A stretch of DNA of 64,000 nucleotides from Leucaena leucocephala (GCA_037074615.1 CM073566.1:11488001-11552000); one strand, 5' to 3'. Positions 44,893-57,968 are shown, counted from the first letter of the stretch. Translations and numbers: made by a program. Notes: a model not told the origin generated them from the sequence alone.

Positions 44893-45902
44893 TCAGATAT
44901 GAGTGAAAAAGTTACAGGAATATGCGTCCTGTGAAGCCAGAGGTCAGGGAACTGACGGAATCCAAAAAGGAGTTCTGTACAAAAAGTTATTCACTTTTTA
45001 GTGAATTTTGAGGGGAGTTTATAAACGCCCGATATCCGATTGGAAAATTAATCGATAAGCAAACTGGGCCTAAATGAGCCCAGATGACATCACATAGGGG
45101 CCCATGGTGACACCAAGTAAGGCTAGGCCTATGATATCAGTTCATCGAAAGAAGGGGCCAGTGTCCAATAGTTTGCAGAAAATGTGCGAAATTACTAAAA
45201 TGCCCATGTGTTGTAATATTGTACAAGAGATGAAAGGAGGGCATTTTGGTCATTTTAGATAGGCCAAAATGCCAAAGCAAGTGTAAGAATAAGTACTCAG
45301 AGTCAGTATATGCCCTGATAAGGTTTAAAGGGGTGTGAAATGATAATTATACCCTTAGGGTTAATATAGTGCAAGAAGGGCACCAAGGGTATTTTGGTCA
45401 TTTCACAATGGATGGATATCAGATGAAATTTGGCAGTAAATTCTTATAATTAATATGAGAATTTATGAAACTGACAGAAGTCAAAAAGGATTCCTGTAGA
45501 ATTAATTATGAAATTTACGATAAAAAAGGACTCCGATAAATGGTTTAAAGGAAATGTATGTAATTTTTATCAGGACTTCTGGGTCTCAAAAAATTATAAA
45601 ACTTTGCAGAGAATTCATTTTATATTAGAATGAATTTCTAAAAATGTTAGAACCATTAAAATAGGTGTTTAACATTTATTCCAAGATCATGGTAATTTAA
45701 GGATATCGGTATAAGGAAAGTGCATTGGGATTTGTGCCAAGTAGCTATTGGACCTAAAAGAGGCCCAACATTTCGTTCTAGGGTAGCCCAATAAGTCCCA
45801 AAAGTTGTCTTGGAGCCCAAGTCCAATAAAGAATAATTTATAGATTTTTGAAAAGAAAAAAAAGGAATAAAGTAAGAATTATGATTTGCATATGGTGGGA
45901 CC
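44893..45902 (+). repeat. Plus-strand LTR fragment
   Basis: It begins mid-LTR (TCAGATATGAGTGAAAAAG) and carries CCGATATCCGATTGG, GGCATTTTGGTCATTTT and CCCTTAGGG blocks in the usual LTR order. The second half resembles the C-type LTR. It has no LTR ends. It stops at 45902, where the strand of the LTR sequence reverses. Confidence 0.6.
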
Positions 45903-48395
45903 TGAAACATCATCCCTTAGACCCTTCAGAGTACACTTGTGAAAGCGATATTGACTCGATTATATCTTAACTTAAGCCCAAAAATTAAAATTTTACTCTT
46001 AAGTTCCTTATTCTAAACCTTTACTTTGAGAACTGATTTATCTCATTCTACACATCCAAATGAGGTTTATTACCTATCCACGTAAAGCCCCAGATGTGTT
46101 CTACTGGCTCTCCAAATTTCGTGGCCAAACTCTTTCGTTTACTAGGTCAAACTGAGGTCGGAACACAGCTGCCGTAGGACCTGCGAATTTCTCTCTTAAT
46201 TTCTTATACACAAGCAGAACATGCCAAACAATATTTATTATTAAATAATAAATTGTTATACAACAGGGCATGAACAAAATTCTCATATCTCTATTACATA
46301 TTTCCTGCCAGAAATTCGGCAATAACTACTATACTTCATCTTTAAAAATATCTGAATTGTACTGATTCGGTAATTCCCATGGGAACTACCATTCTATGTA
46401 AGTACCCAGGAAAGACTGGATGAACCGGCTAGGTCCACTCACTTCCAGACTCCTTAGACAGTACCTACGTACACAGTACATATCATCTCCTTTCTTCATT
46501 ACTAACATTCTGTCATAATTTTGGCAGCATAACGGCGTCTTTTAGTATTCTCAAAATTCACTTTGACATAACCTCCCTGTAATGAGTTATACATAGGGGA
46601 TGAGATTCAGGGGAATCTCAGTAGCAAACGGTACTAAACAGTGTATGCATCAATGATTGGTATTTGTGCTTGCTTGTGATTGTGTCAAAATAATGTAATG
46701 TGCATGCTTCCATGTAACATATGAAATACAATTGGCCAAGGTAATCATAGTACACAACTTCAACAATTATAGATTAACAGCAATCAATCAAGTCATAACA
46801 CAATCAATCATATATTTAACACATACAAGTTTAAGTAAGTTTTCTACCTTACTAGCTTAGCAGAACTCTAATATCTCTATACTGCTTTCGGCTCCGCCAG
46901 AACTTCCTTCTTTCTTTCTTCCTCTCACTTTCTCTCTCTAAATTGGCTCTTGGCCTTGAATGGAAAGGCAAAAGGGGGTAATTTATACTTGTGGCAAGGT
47001 GAAATGAATGGCTTAGATTGATTCACGATGAATGGCTCAGATCGCTTGCTTCCTCAAGAAGCTTCGCCTGCATCTTCATGATGACATCATCCTCCATAAT
47101 GACTCATCAAAAGTGACATCATCATGGGACACCTCACATGCTAGGCGGCGTAATGGTGGGGCCCTTGGGATACCTCACTAGAAGACTCAGCGTTTCCAGA
47201 GAATTCCAGAGTCTTGCCCCGGAATGAACTGCTGAGATCGTGTCACGTGTCTTTAACTTTTCTTCTCCCTCTAGAGTAGTGCCATGTGGCATCTTGATGG
47301 GTCCCATGAGGACACCTTTCATGCCACCTCATGGATTTCGGATAAGCTCAGGACTTTATCTGATCACTTCCCCAGTTATCACGTCAACCGAGTAACTTTA
47401 CTTTATGGAAACAGCACTAAAATAGTATTTTAATGCCACTTTAACCCACATATTCCTTGGGCTACGTTTTTGGACTCTGGGAATGCTATCTTGGGTCTCT
47501 AATCAAGCTCAAGTACTCTGATGGCTCAATTCTCAAGAAACATCCCTTGGCAAATTACCAAAACCCCTTGGTTCCTCTTTCTTTACTTTAATGAGTCTAG
47601 GGGCATTATTGTCATTTCACATCTTACCAGAGTATTCTCTGACCCTAGTCAACTATCCAGATAACCTTTCTTGATTGTCTAACCTTAGTCAAATGACCAA
47701 AACACCCTTTACTCATTCTTAAGCTATTTTACAACATAAGGGCATTTTCGTCATTTTACACATTTTTCCACTGAACTGATATTATGGGCCTACGCCAACC
47801 TTGGTGTCACTATGGGCATTTGCGTTATGTCATCTGGGCTCATTTAGTCCCAATTTATTTACTGCTAAATCTCCCTATCAGATCCCAATAGCTCACAAAC
47901 TCCCGTCTAAATTCACTAAAAAATGAATAACTTCTTCTACAGAACTCCTTTCGGGATTCTGTTAGTTCCCTGACCTCCGCTTTCACAGGACGCATATTCC
48001 TGTAACTTTTCACTCATATCTGAGGTCCAGGAGATCTGATAAAAATTTCAGATAACTTTTAGACTGTGAGATAAATTTCAGCTATCTGCAGCTCTGATAA
48101 AATTCCTGTATTAAGATGAAATTTGGGACTGAAATGCTTCCAGGCAGTTCTAAGCCACTTCCGGCTGAACTTTCCATAATTACCATTTTGCCTTTGGAAA
48201 TTTTTCTTCTTTTCAATTAAGTCCCTTAACTTTTCATAATTCTTACATACTTATAGAGACCTCATATGCATATTTCACAGTTCAGTGAAATGATCAGCAT
48301 ATTTTTCTCTATTTTCTGACAAAATATGGTACTCATCGGCTACCAGCCCGATCTTTCCTATAATTACGATTATGCCCCTGTATTCTCTTTCCTAT
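45903..48395 (-). repeat. Minus-strand B-type LTR, truncated at its start
   Basis: On the minus strand it ends GATGATGTTTCA, as in the B element, and it contains the B-type U5, the conserved hairpin (about 46601-46620) and the promoter region. No primer-binding site lies beyond its end. Its U3 start, including the TGATATGGGC hairpin cluster, is missing: at about 48395 it meets a plus-strand copy head to head. Confidence 0.7.
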
Positions 48396-48519
48396 ATGGG
48401 AAAGATCGGGCTGGTAGCCGATTAGTACCATATTTTGCCAGAAAATAGAGAAAATTATGCTGATCATTTCACTGAACTGTGAAATATGCATATGAGGTCT
48501 CTATGTGTATGAAAGAATT
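48238..48519. repeat. Large inverted repeat at LTR-LTR junction
   Basis: About 123-bp arms (48238-48360 and 48397-48519) separated by about 36 bp, with roughly 90 percent complementarity by eye. Both arms are the same segment of a B-type LTR (compare 17600-17730). It marks a head-to-head join and could form a long hairpin in RNA or a cruciform in DNA. Confidence 0.8.
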
Positions 48520-50284
48520 AGAAATGTGGCCAAGGGTAGAATGGTCATTTTTTAAAAGTGTACGCAGAAGCGTACTTTCAGGCAAAAATAGCCCGGTCCG
48601 GATAAAATATCTGAAAATACCGGGAGATAGAGAAAAGGATTCCGGGTTGAATAACGCAACACAGAATTTTGATTTGAGGTCCCGATTTTCCTGTAGAAAT
48701 TCTCGAAGATGGGAATTTACAGTTATAATCGGTAAAGGAAAGGCAGTCCGAATAGAGATGATCGGACTATGGCCAGAGGCCATACAGTGTTTTCTAAGGC
48801 CCGTAGTGACTCCAGGGAAGGCCCAGTCCCATAATATCAGTTCAATGGTAAGAGGGGCCGGTGTCCGGGAAAAATGTGAAAAATGACGAAAATCCCCTTA
48901 TGTTATAGAATAACTGAAGAATGAGTAAAGGGTATTTTGGTCATTTGGCTAAGGTTAGACAGTCAAGAAGGGGTATCTGGATAGTTGACCAGGGCTAGAG
49001 AATACTCTGGTAAGATATGAAAAGACAATAATGGCCGTAGACCTAGTAAAGTAAAGAAAGGAAATGGAAGGACTTAGATGCAATTGTGAAAAAGTGCAAG
49101 GCCAAAAAGAGAAGTAGACAAAAAGGTGGGGTCCTTAAGTGTAATTTTAGCCAAATAGAAAGGGACTTAAATGAAATGAAGAAAAGTTCCCTAGGGCTAA
49201 ATTATAATTAAAGAAAGTTAGGCCGGAAGTGGTTTGGACTGTCCGAAAGCATTTCAGTCCCAGATTTCACCGGTAGAGAGAGCAAGTGACGCTCGGTAAT
49301 CTGGCTTAATACAGGAATTTTTGAAGACTCCAGATAGCCAGAAATGGACTGATCGTCCAAAAGTTATAAAAATTCATACCGGATATCCTAGATTTCAGAT
49401 ATAAGTGAGAAAATACAGGATGATACATCCTTATGGGACGGATGTCGGGAAACTGACAGAATACCGATAGGAGGCCTGTAGAAAAAGTTATTCACAAATC
49501 AGAAAATCCAGACAGGAGTGTGAGGCCTCCAGGTATCCGATAGGGAAATTTATCGATATTTGAAAAGGGACTGAATGAGTTCGGATGACCTCAGTCAGAT
49601 GACTGATATGACTCACAGGAATGCCTGAACACCGCAGGCCAGTGTATCAGACAGAAGGAGCCGGTGTCTGGATATGTGTATAAACGGTGAATAATAGATA
49701 AAATATTCAATAATCATTGACAAGGGAGAATTCCTCGTAATGCGTGCCATGAAGGTAGTGGACCCTGAAAGGCCCAATAATGGCGCCATCAAAGGCCCAG
49801 TAAGACCCTTGGACTGATAGGTGGGCTAGTGTCCAGCAGAACCCTGGAAAAGTGCGAAATAACAAAAATGCCCTGTGTTGTACTAAAGAGTAATAGATGA
49901 ATGGAGGGCATTTTGGTCATTCTGGATAGGCCTAGGAGCCAAGGCACATATAGATAAAGTTACTTAGAGTCAGTATATACCCTGACAGGGTACAGAAAGG
50001 TGTAAAATGACGATTTTACCCTTAGGGCTAAGATAGCGAAAGAAAGGGCACTCAGGGGTATTTTGGTAATTTGCCAAGGGCTGTTTCTTAGGAATCGAGC
50101 CATCAGAGTACTGGAGCTTGATCAGAGACCCAAGATAATATTCCAAGTCCCAAAAACGTAGCCCATGAAGTATGTGGGAAAAAGTGGCATTAAAATACTA
50201 TTTTAATGCTGTTTCAATAAAGTAAAGTTACTCGGTCGGCAAGATAACCGAGGAGGTGATCAGATAAAGTCCTGGAAGGCGTGA
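48396..50284 (+). repeat. Mosaic plus-strand LTR, left part
   Basis: LTR-derived throughout. The segment 48764-49514 matches 1-756 in inverted orientation, including a join near 49060 where a promoter-distal block runs into a U3-proximal block. It continues to GATAAAGTCCTGGAAGG at 50279 and resumes after the solo LTR at 53297. Confidence 0.65.
50280..50284. repeat. Target-site duplication CGTGA (left)
   Basis: CGTGA directly before the solo LTR, repeated at 53292-53296. Confidence 0.9.
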
Positions 50285-53200
50285 TGTAACATCCTGATTT
50301 TTGGTCTAGGAGATCAGGACAGTTCATCTAGGTCCAAGATGAGGAATGTGAGAAATATCCTAAGTCTTAAGCCTAGGAATTCTGCAGGAAGCTTGATATG
50401 GGCTGGCTCCTGTGTAAGATAACCTGATATGGGCGGGTTATTGAGCTTTTCAATTAACGATGACTCCCGAAGAGTTTAAGGGATGATTTATTGAAAGAGA
50501 ATTTCTAGAACATAAGATAAGGGATGAGAAGATGAGTAATGAGGCCAGAAAGAAAATGCAGGGGCAAAATCGTAATTATGGGAAAGATCGGGCTGGTAGC
50601 TGATGAGTACCATATTTTGCCAGAAAATAGAGAAAATTATGCTGATCATTTCACTGAACTGTGAAATGAGCATACGAGGTCTCTATGAGTATGAAAGAAT
50701 TATGGAAAGTTTAAGGACAAAAAGGTGGGGTCCTTAAGTGTAATTTTAGCCAAATAAAAAGGGACTTAAATGAAAAGAAGAAAAGTTCCTTGGGGCTAAA
50801 GTGTAATTAAAGAAAGTCAGGCCGGAAGTGGTTTGGACTGTCCGACGGCATTTCAGTCCCAGATTTCACCGGTAGAGAGAGCAAGGGACGCTCGGTAATA
50901 TGGCTTAATATAGGAATTTTTGAAGACTCCAGATAGCCAGAAATGGACTGATCGTCCAAAAGTTATAAAAATTCCTACCGGATATCCTAGATTTCAGATC
51001 TAGGTGAGAAAATATAGGATGATGCGTCCTTATGGGGCGGATGTTGGGAAACTGACAGAATACTGATAGGAGGCCTGTAGAAAAAGTTATTCGCAAATTA
51101 GAAAATGCAAACGGGAGTGTGAGGCCTCCGGGTATTCGATAGGGAAATTTATCGGTATTTGAAAAGGGACTGAATGAGTTCGGATAACCTCGGTCAGATG
51201 ACTGATATGACTCACAGGGACGCCTGAACACCGCAGGCCAGTGTATCGGACAGAAGGAGCCGGTGTCCGGATATGTGTATAAATGGTGAAAAATAGATTA
51301 AATATTCAATAAACATTAACCGGGGGAGATTTCTCGTAATGCGTGCCATGAAGGTAATGGACCCTGAAAGGCCCAATAATGGCGCCAACAAAGGCCCAGT
51401 AAGACACTTGGACTGATAGGTGGGCCAGTGTCCGACAGAACCCCGTAAAAGTGCGAAATTACGAAAATGCCCCTGTGTTGTACAAAAGGGTAACAGATGA
51501 ATGAAGGGCATTTTGGTCATTCTGGACAGGCCCAGAAGCCAAGGCACACACAGATAAAGTTACTTAGAGTCAGTATATACCCTGACAGAGTACAGAAGGG
51601 TGTGAAATGATGATTTTACCCTTAGGGTTAAAATAGTGCAAGAAAGGGCACCCAGGGGTATTTTGGTAATTTGTCGGGGGATGTTTCTTGGGAATCGAGC
51701 CATCAGAGTACTTGAGCTTGATCAGGATCCAAGATAACATACCCAGAGCCCAAAAACGTAGGCTCAGTGATATGTGAGAAAAAGTGGCATTAAAATACTA
51801 TTTTAATGCTGTTTCAATAAAGTAAAGTTACTCGGTCGGCACGATAACCGAGGAGGTGATCAGATAAAGTCTAGGACTTATCTGGATAGCATTGGAAGGC
51901 GTGAAAGGTCCCTTCCAGGATCCACATGGCGTCATCTTAGAGGCAGAAGAAAAGTTGAGGACACGTATTACGATGCAAGACTCTGGACTGGTACTGGATT
52001 GGACTGAACTGCTGAGTCAGCTGATGAGGTGTCCAGGAATTGTGACATGTGAAGAGTGTGGCGATGAGGTGTCCCGGTGAGGTGTCCTGGATGATGTCAT
52101 GCATGATGCAGTAAAAAGGAATAAAGAAAAATAGGAAAATCCAGGAAAAACCAGGACCACATGTTCAGATGGCTTCAAAATTACAGAAATGCCATCCATT
52201 AAAGCTATAAATACCCCCTTCCCCTCCCATTTTATGCATCCCACGTTTTTGGCAAGAAAAGAGAGAGAAAGAAGAGAGAGAAGGAGAAAGAAAGAAAGAA
52301 AGGAAGTTCTGGTGGAGTTGGAAGCAGTATAGAAGTTCTGGAGTTCTGTTTTTGAGGTAGTAACTAATCCTAGCTCTTATGTAATGTCTTTGTGATTTGT
52401 TGTGCTATTGTTTGGTTGGATTGTTGTCTTATATGTTATGCTTGAAGCTCTATTACAATGCTATGATCATATGTTATTGAATATGGAAGCACGCAGCATA
52501 CTTATCTGTACACAATCACAAGCAAGCACTGTCACTCTGCATTACATATATTGTTATGATTATTACTACTGAGATTCCCCCGAATCTCATTCCCATATAT
52601 AACATTACAGGGGAGGTTCTGTCAAAATAAAATCTGGAAATCTTAAGAGACGCCGTTAGGCTTCCAAAATTCTGGCAAGGAAGCAGGAACAGGGAAAGGA
52701 ACTGATACGTACTGTGTACGTAGTGCTGTCTAAGGAGGCTGGAAGTGAGTGGACCCAGCAGGTTCATTCAGTCTTTCCTGGGTACTACGTTGAATGGTAG
52801 TTCTCATGAGGGAATTACCGAATCGGTACAACATCGGTTACTTCCTAAAGAAGAATTGTAGCAGTTATGTTGCCGGATTTTAGACAGTGAAAGATGTAAT
52901 AAAAATATGAGAATTTTCCGTATGCCTTGTTGTATGACATTTTATTATTTAATAATAAATGTTGTTTGGCATGTTCAATTTGTGAATGTGAAATTAAGGG
53001 AGAAATTCGCAGGTCTTGAGGTAGCAGTGCTCTGACCTCAGTTTGACCTAGTAAACGAAGGAGTTTGGCCACAGAATTTGGTGAGCCAGTTGTATACATC
53101 TGGGGCATTATGTGGATAGGTAATAAGCCTTGTTTGGATGTGTAGAATGAGATTAACCAGTTCTCAAATTAAAGGTTCAGAATAAGGAACTTAAGAGTAA

Positions 53201-53291
53201 AATTTTAAATTTCTGGGCTTAAGTTAAGATATAATCTAGCTAATATTGCTTCCACAAGTGTACTCTGAGGGGCCTAAGGGAGGATGTTTCA
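50285..53291 (+). mobile_element. B-family solo LTR (3,007 bp) with target duplication
   Basis: TGTAACATCC...GGATGTTTCA, flanked by CGTGA on both sides and with no interior. This is a textbook product of recombination between the two LTRs of one inserted element. It retains hairpins 3 and 4 of the TGATATGGGC cluster (50385-50412 and 50418-50442) but lacks 1 and 2. The TATA box is at 52206-52213 and the conserved hairpin at 52570-52589. It is more diverged from LTR B2 than B1 is. It is inserted in another LTR, within the block GGCGTGAAAGGTGCCAG. Confidence 0.93.
52206..52213 (+). promoter_or_regulatory. TATA box of B solo LTR
   Basis: TATAAATA with the GA-rich leader at 52257-52312, as in the full B element. 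Confidence 0.7.
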
Positions 53292-53296
53292 CGTGA
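53292..53296. repeat. Target-site duplication CGTGA (right)
   Basis: Second copy of the duplication flanking the solo LTR 50285-53291. Confidence 0.9.
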
Positions 53297-54722
53297 CAGG
53301 TGCCAGTAAGATGCCATATGGCGTCAATACAAGGAGGAAGAAAAAGTTGAGGACACGTGGCACAATCTTAGCCAGTGAGTCCAGTTTATGGGAATTTGGA
53401 CCGGACCGGTACTGGATTGGACTGGAACTGCTGAGTCAGCTGCTGAGGTGTCCAAGAAGGCTTCAATTTTGCCATGTGACATATGCGGTGTCCCATGAGG
53501 TGGCATGGAGATGATGTCATGCATGATGCAGTAAAAGGAATAAAAGAAAATAGGAAATTCTGGAAAAACCAGGACCACAGGATCAGATGGCTTCAAAATT
53601 ACAAGAATGCCATTGACCAAAACTATAAATACCCCCCTTGCTCTTCATTATGCACGGCCAAGCAAGAATAAGAGAGAGGAGGAAGTGCTAGAGAGAGAAA
53701 TTGAGAGCAAGAAAGAAAGAAAGGAAGTTCTGGCGGAGCTGGAAGCAGTATAGAGATAGTAGAGTTCTGCTAAGCTCTTGAGGTAGTAACTAATCCTAGC
53801 TTTTATGTAATAGCTTTGTGATTTATTGTGCTATTGTTTGGTTGGATTGTTGTCTTATATGTTATGTCTGAAGCTATGCTATAATGCTATGATCATATGT
53901 TATTAAGCATGGAAGCACGCAGCATACTTATCTGTACACAATCACAAGCAAGCACTGTCACTCTGCATTACATATATTGTTATGATTGTTGCTACTGAGA
54001 TTCCCCCGAATCTCATCCCAATAAATAACCCATTACATGGGAGGTTATGTCAAAGTGAATTTTGGGAATTTTAAGAGACGCCGTTATGCTGCCGAAATTA
54101 CGACAAGATGTAAAACAACTTATTAATTAATAATAATTGTTGTTTGGTATGTTTGACTGATATATGATGGATGTATGCTTATGTATGTAATGTTGGTTGC
54201 TGAAAATTAACACTATGAACAGTAACCCGTGTGGACATGAGGATGTTTGACCCATAATTAAAAATAGTAAATGGATGAATAAATGTATGATATTTTTAAG
54301 GTAAATAGTAGACATACCAAGCTTCGATTTGATATATAGTATGACTCATTTGGATGTCTACACAAGGAGATATAAATGATCAAAGTTGGGACCAGAATGC
54401 TGGATTCAGGGAGAAAAACGTGGATGAACAGTAAAGTTGACACATTGACTGACGTTGACTTGGTCAATGAATGGTCAACGAGTTATTTTTTTCCTGAAAT
54501 ATAATTGAGTTAGATTCAAGTAGCAATTTGAACCACTTGATTTAGATTTTTCTAGAATTAGTTATGATTTTTCAAAGTCAGGTCACTCATCTGGAATTTT
54601 CAAGTGAACAGTACTCGATAAGAGTAAAACTTCAGATTGAGAAATTAGACTTCAATGACCTTGAAAGTGGTTCTAAATGCTACCAAATGGTCCCTAAGAC
54701 ACATAAAAGTAAGGATGTTTCA
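53297..54722 (+). repeat. Mosaic plus-strand LTR, right part (A-type end)
   Basis: Continuation of 48396-50284 after the solo LTR. It has a TATA box at 53624-53631, a GA-rich leader, a conserved GAGATTC hairpin near 53997, and an A-type U5 ending GGATGTTTCA at 54722. The sequence then passes directly into a C-type LTR with no primer-binding site. Confidence 0.72.
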
Positions 54723-56158
54723 GGAAGCATTGGAATCAAAATGAGAATTTTTGGAAAATATAGGAGGCATTTTGGTTCTGTACAAAAGCCAAGGATATGA
54801 TTTAATTTTGGAAATTCTGATTTCATATTTGGATTCTACATGAAAAATTATGTGAAAATGAACCATGAGAATTTATTTTAGAAAGATGGAAGTATAAGTC
54901 ATAAGTTAGACAAAGAATGGAATATAATGAGAACCTAGTCTTGGAATTATTATGAAGTTGAGTTGTAACTTGATGTTACTTTGTTATGGCTAGGTTTTGA
55001 CATTTGTGTGGGAAGAAGACCATCTCAAGAATAGTGTGACAAGGATAACTTAAGAGGTAGCAAGAATACCTAACTATAGTCTTATGTTTGTTTGACTTTA
55101 TGCTTGCATGTTAGTTATGATTATTGGTTGAGCTTAAGTTAATGTTATGATAATGATGATGAAGTATGAATGATTGCAACTCCTTGCAAATAATATCATG
55201 ACAATATGCATGTTAGATTTTGCTTATATATGCTTACAAAGTAGCTCCCATATTATGATAACATGTTAGGTATTTAATCAAGCATGCATGTTATTATAGT
55301 TTGTATGACTTGCTATTGAGATTTCCATGAAATCTAATTCTTTCCATATACATAACCATGTTATAGGTGCTGGAATATCTCAAGGAAAAAAGGTAAATAT
55401 GGATGGTTGAACTTGTATAATAAGTTATGTTGATCACTTAACCTTATGAGATGCCATTATGGGATGCATAGTATAAGATACTGTGTACGTATATTGAGGC
55501 AGTACTCTTGTGACGATAATTTCCGCAACTTAACCAACGTATTTTGATGTGAAAATTGGCATGAAAATAGTTAAGATACAGAGATGTAAATTGACACTAA
55601 GAATGCCTCAATTGTTTAAGTATTCGATTTATTAAAAATTTTCAAATTTGGACATAAAATCTGGAACAAGATAAAACAAGCAATAGAGGCTGTGAGGTTC
55701 ATGTGCGAATTTCAAATAGCAAATGAACAATTTTTTCTACGAAATTTTATGAGTTTAAAGTATACATCTGAAGATTTAAATCCATATATAACACATCTCA
55801 TTTGGATAAGTAAACAAGGAGAAATGAATTTTTGAAAATAAGGGAAGGAAACTGGAACTTCTAAATTTACCAAATGAACAATATTTTTCAACGAATAAAC
55901 CTCAATTTCATATTTTCCTTCAAATTTCAATAAAATATATTTCATTAGAAATTGGAACCACCCTATTTATATTTTTCTATATTTAATTATGAATTTTCAA
56001 ATTTTAGGCTATATTCTGAAATACCAAATGAACAGTACTAGTGAACAGTACTGAAAACCCTTCTCTTGAAAATTCATATTTCTAGGATAAAGAGGTAATC
56101 AATTGGTTCAAGTTACTTCCAATTGAGTATATCTAAGAGTGAAATTAAGGATACGATA
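54723..56158 (+). repeat. C-type LTR fragment (3' half)
   Basis: It matches, in inverted orientation, about 25190-26650 of the C-type 5' LTR. It ends GGATACGATA at 56158 (CA decayed to TA). No primer-binding site follows, so it is a solo or truncated LTR. The left half is missing where the A-type LTR joins. Confidence 0.75.
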
Positions 56159-57677
56159 CCGTTCCATTCCCACCTAAATAAAACAAAAAATCATTAACAT
56201 ATTTTCAACCCAAGTGATATTTAAAATTCTGCCCCTGTACTCCATTGAAAGGAACAGGAGGCAAATGTTCTTAAGATACTTATGTAGGTATCAAAACTGT
56301 ATCAATACATCCATGTGAATGATAATTATGGTCCATATATAAAATAATGTAGAGTTTAAGTATTTCTTCTCCCTTAACACATTAAAATTCACATTCGTAC
56401 CTTTGAATTTGTTGCAGTCCTCATGACCATCCATATGTTCCTTACTTCTCTCTTTCAATGTTGATTTGCCTTTCAATCGAGCTCGATGCTTCATCTGAGT
56501 CAGTCGGATTAGTTTTTCTTGAATACTCATAGCTTCTAATTCTTTGTCGACTCTTTGAAATAACAAATCATTCTTAGTTAGACATCGTGCTTGGCGCTTT
56601 ATTTTAATTTGTTCAAGCGGACTATTTTCCTATCCAGATCTTTCTGTTGGCCATCCTCAATCCTCTCTTGATCCAACAGAAGATATTCATGTCTATCTTG
56701 CTTCCAAATTTCAGTTAAGAGAGGGATAGATACTTCATGACAAGATCCACTCATTTGACTGTTTTCACAAGAATCTGCATAGTACAGACATTGTACAAGT
56801 ACTTCTTAAGGACATTCCTGATTTTTATAAAAAAATACCAACTATGTTAATCCAATTTTTCTCACATTAAATTCAAAAGGGTGCAAGGAGACACATCTAT
56901 GCACAAAATTAAAGAGACGTGGTATCCCTAACCATGAGCATTTATATTGCTGCCATTATTATCTTGTGACACATAATCAACTAACATAGACACATCAACC
57001 ATCAGCATAAATAAAAACTTAATCTTTATAGTGTTAACCTTTTTTCTGGTTATCTGCATCAACCTTAATCAAGCTATCTTTAGATCCTGTGCTTATCTTA
57101 GCAGACTGAGCAAGAATCAACAAGTGATTTGCACAAACAACAAGCTTAGCTTGAGGCGCCATTTCTTTGTGTTGAGCCTCCTTATCATGGTGATCCTCTG
57201 GCTTCTCCATCCTTCCATGCACTTCACAATATTGGTTATAATGTACCTTTACACCACTATCTCCATCATGTGCTAATGTATGGCTATGATTTTTTAATAG
57301 CTTCCACTGCATATTAGTTTGTTGCAGCTGCTGCTCTGTAGTTTTATTTAGATTCAACATTTCATGAAAAAATTTCAATTCTTTCTCTCGAGGACAATGT
57401 TGAAGTTGCTTACTCTGAGCCATTGTCATCCTATAATGCTTAAACTTTAAGCAGAAATATGGCACAAAAAAGAAATGTCGAGTCTATAGATTACAGCTTC
57501 TACACCAATAAATCAGTTTCTCAATAATTCATAGTAACATAACTTTATCTGCAGCAATTTTCTGGTTCTTAAGGTGAATCACATTTAAATTGAGGCAAAG
57601 TATTTTGCATATGGCCAAAAAATAGTAGTAAGAACACAAGGTACATATAGCAGTTCGTATGTTACATTATTTCACAC
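56159..57677 (-). pseudogene. Unidentified gene relic with two coding blocks
   Basis: The only stretch that is not plainly LTR-derived. Block 1 (57465-57034, 143 codons) is polar and rich in Gln, Lys and His, with REKELKFFHEMLNLNK and VHYNQYCEVHGRMEKPEDHH. It ends at AAG/GTTAAC, a plausible splice donor. Block 2 (about 56800-56291) reads SGSCHEVSIPLLTEIWKQD and YLLLDQERIEDGQQKDLDRK, then after a frameshift KELEAMSIQEKLIRLTQMKH, probably coiled coil. Stops and the frameshift suggest a pseudogene, either a host gene fragment or a captured one. I do not recognise the family. The rest of the interval shows nothing. Confidence 0.4.
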
Positions 57678-57963
57678 TGTTGGAAAGTGGGCTGATTCAC
57701 CTTTGGTGGGTTAGACCCAAACCCAATAGGCATTTGGGCCATTGTGAGAATAAGGGAGAGAGTAGGATATATATGTGTAATATACCCCATATGAAAAGAG
57801 ATGGTCACCAGATATACAGGAGAGTGGGAAATGGGGAAGTTACTTTTTTTAATCCCATTTTCCCTCTTGTTTCATGCACACATATACATGAACATAGATA
57901 GAAGGAAAGTGTGTGCATATATCATTCTATAGTTGCTCTGCTTATCTCCTTCGATGTCTAACA

Positions 57964-57968
57964 CTCTA
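57964..57968. repeat. Target-site duplication CTCTA (left)
   Basis: CTCTA directly before the solo LTR at 57969, repeated at 60542-60546. Confidence 0.85.
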
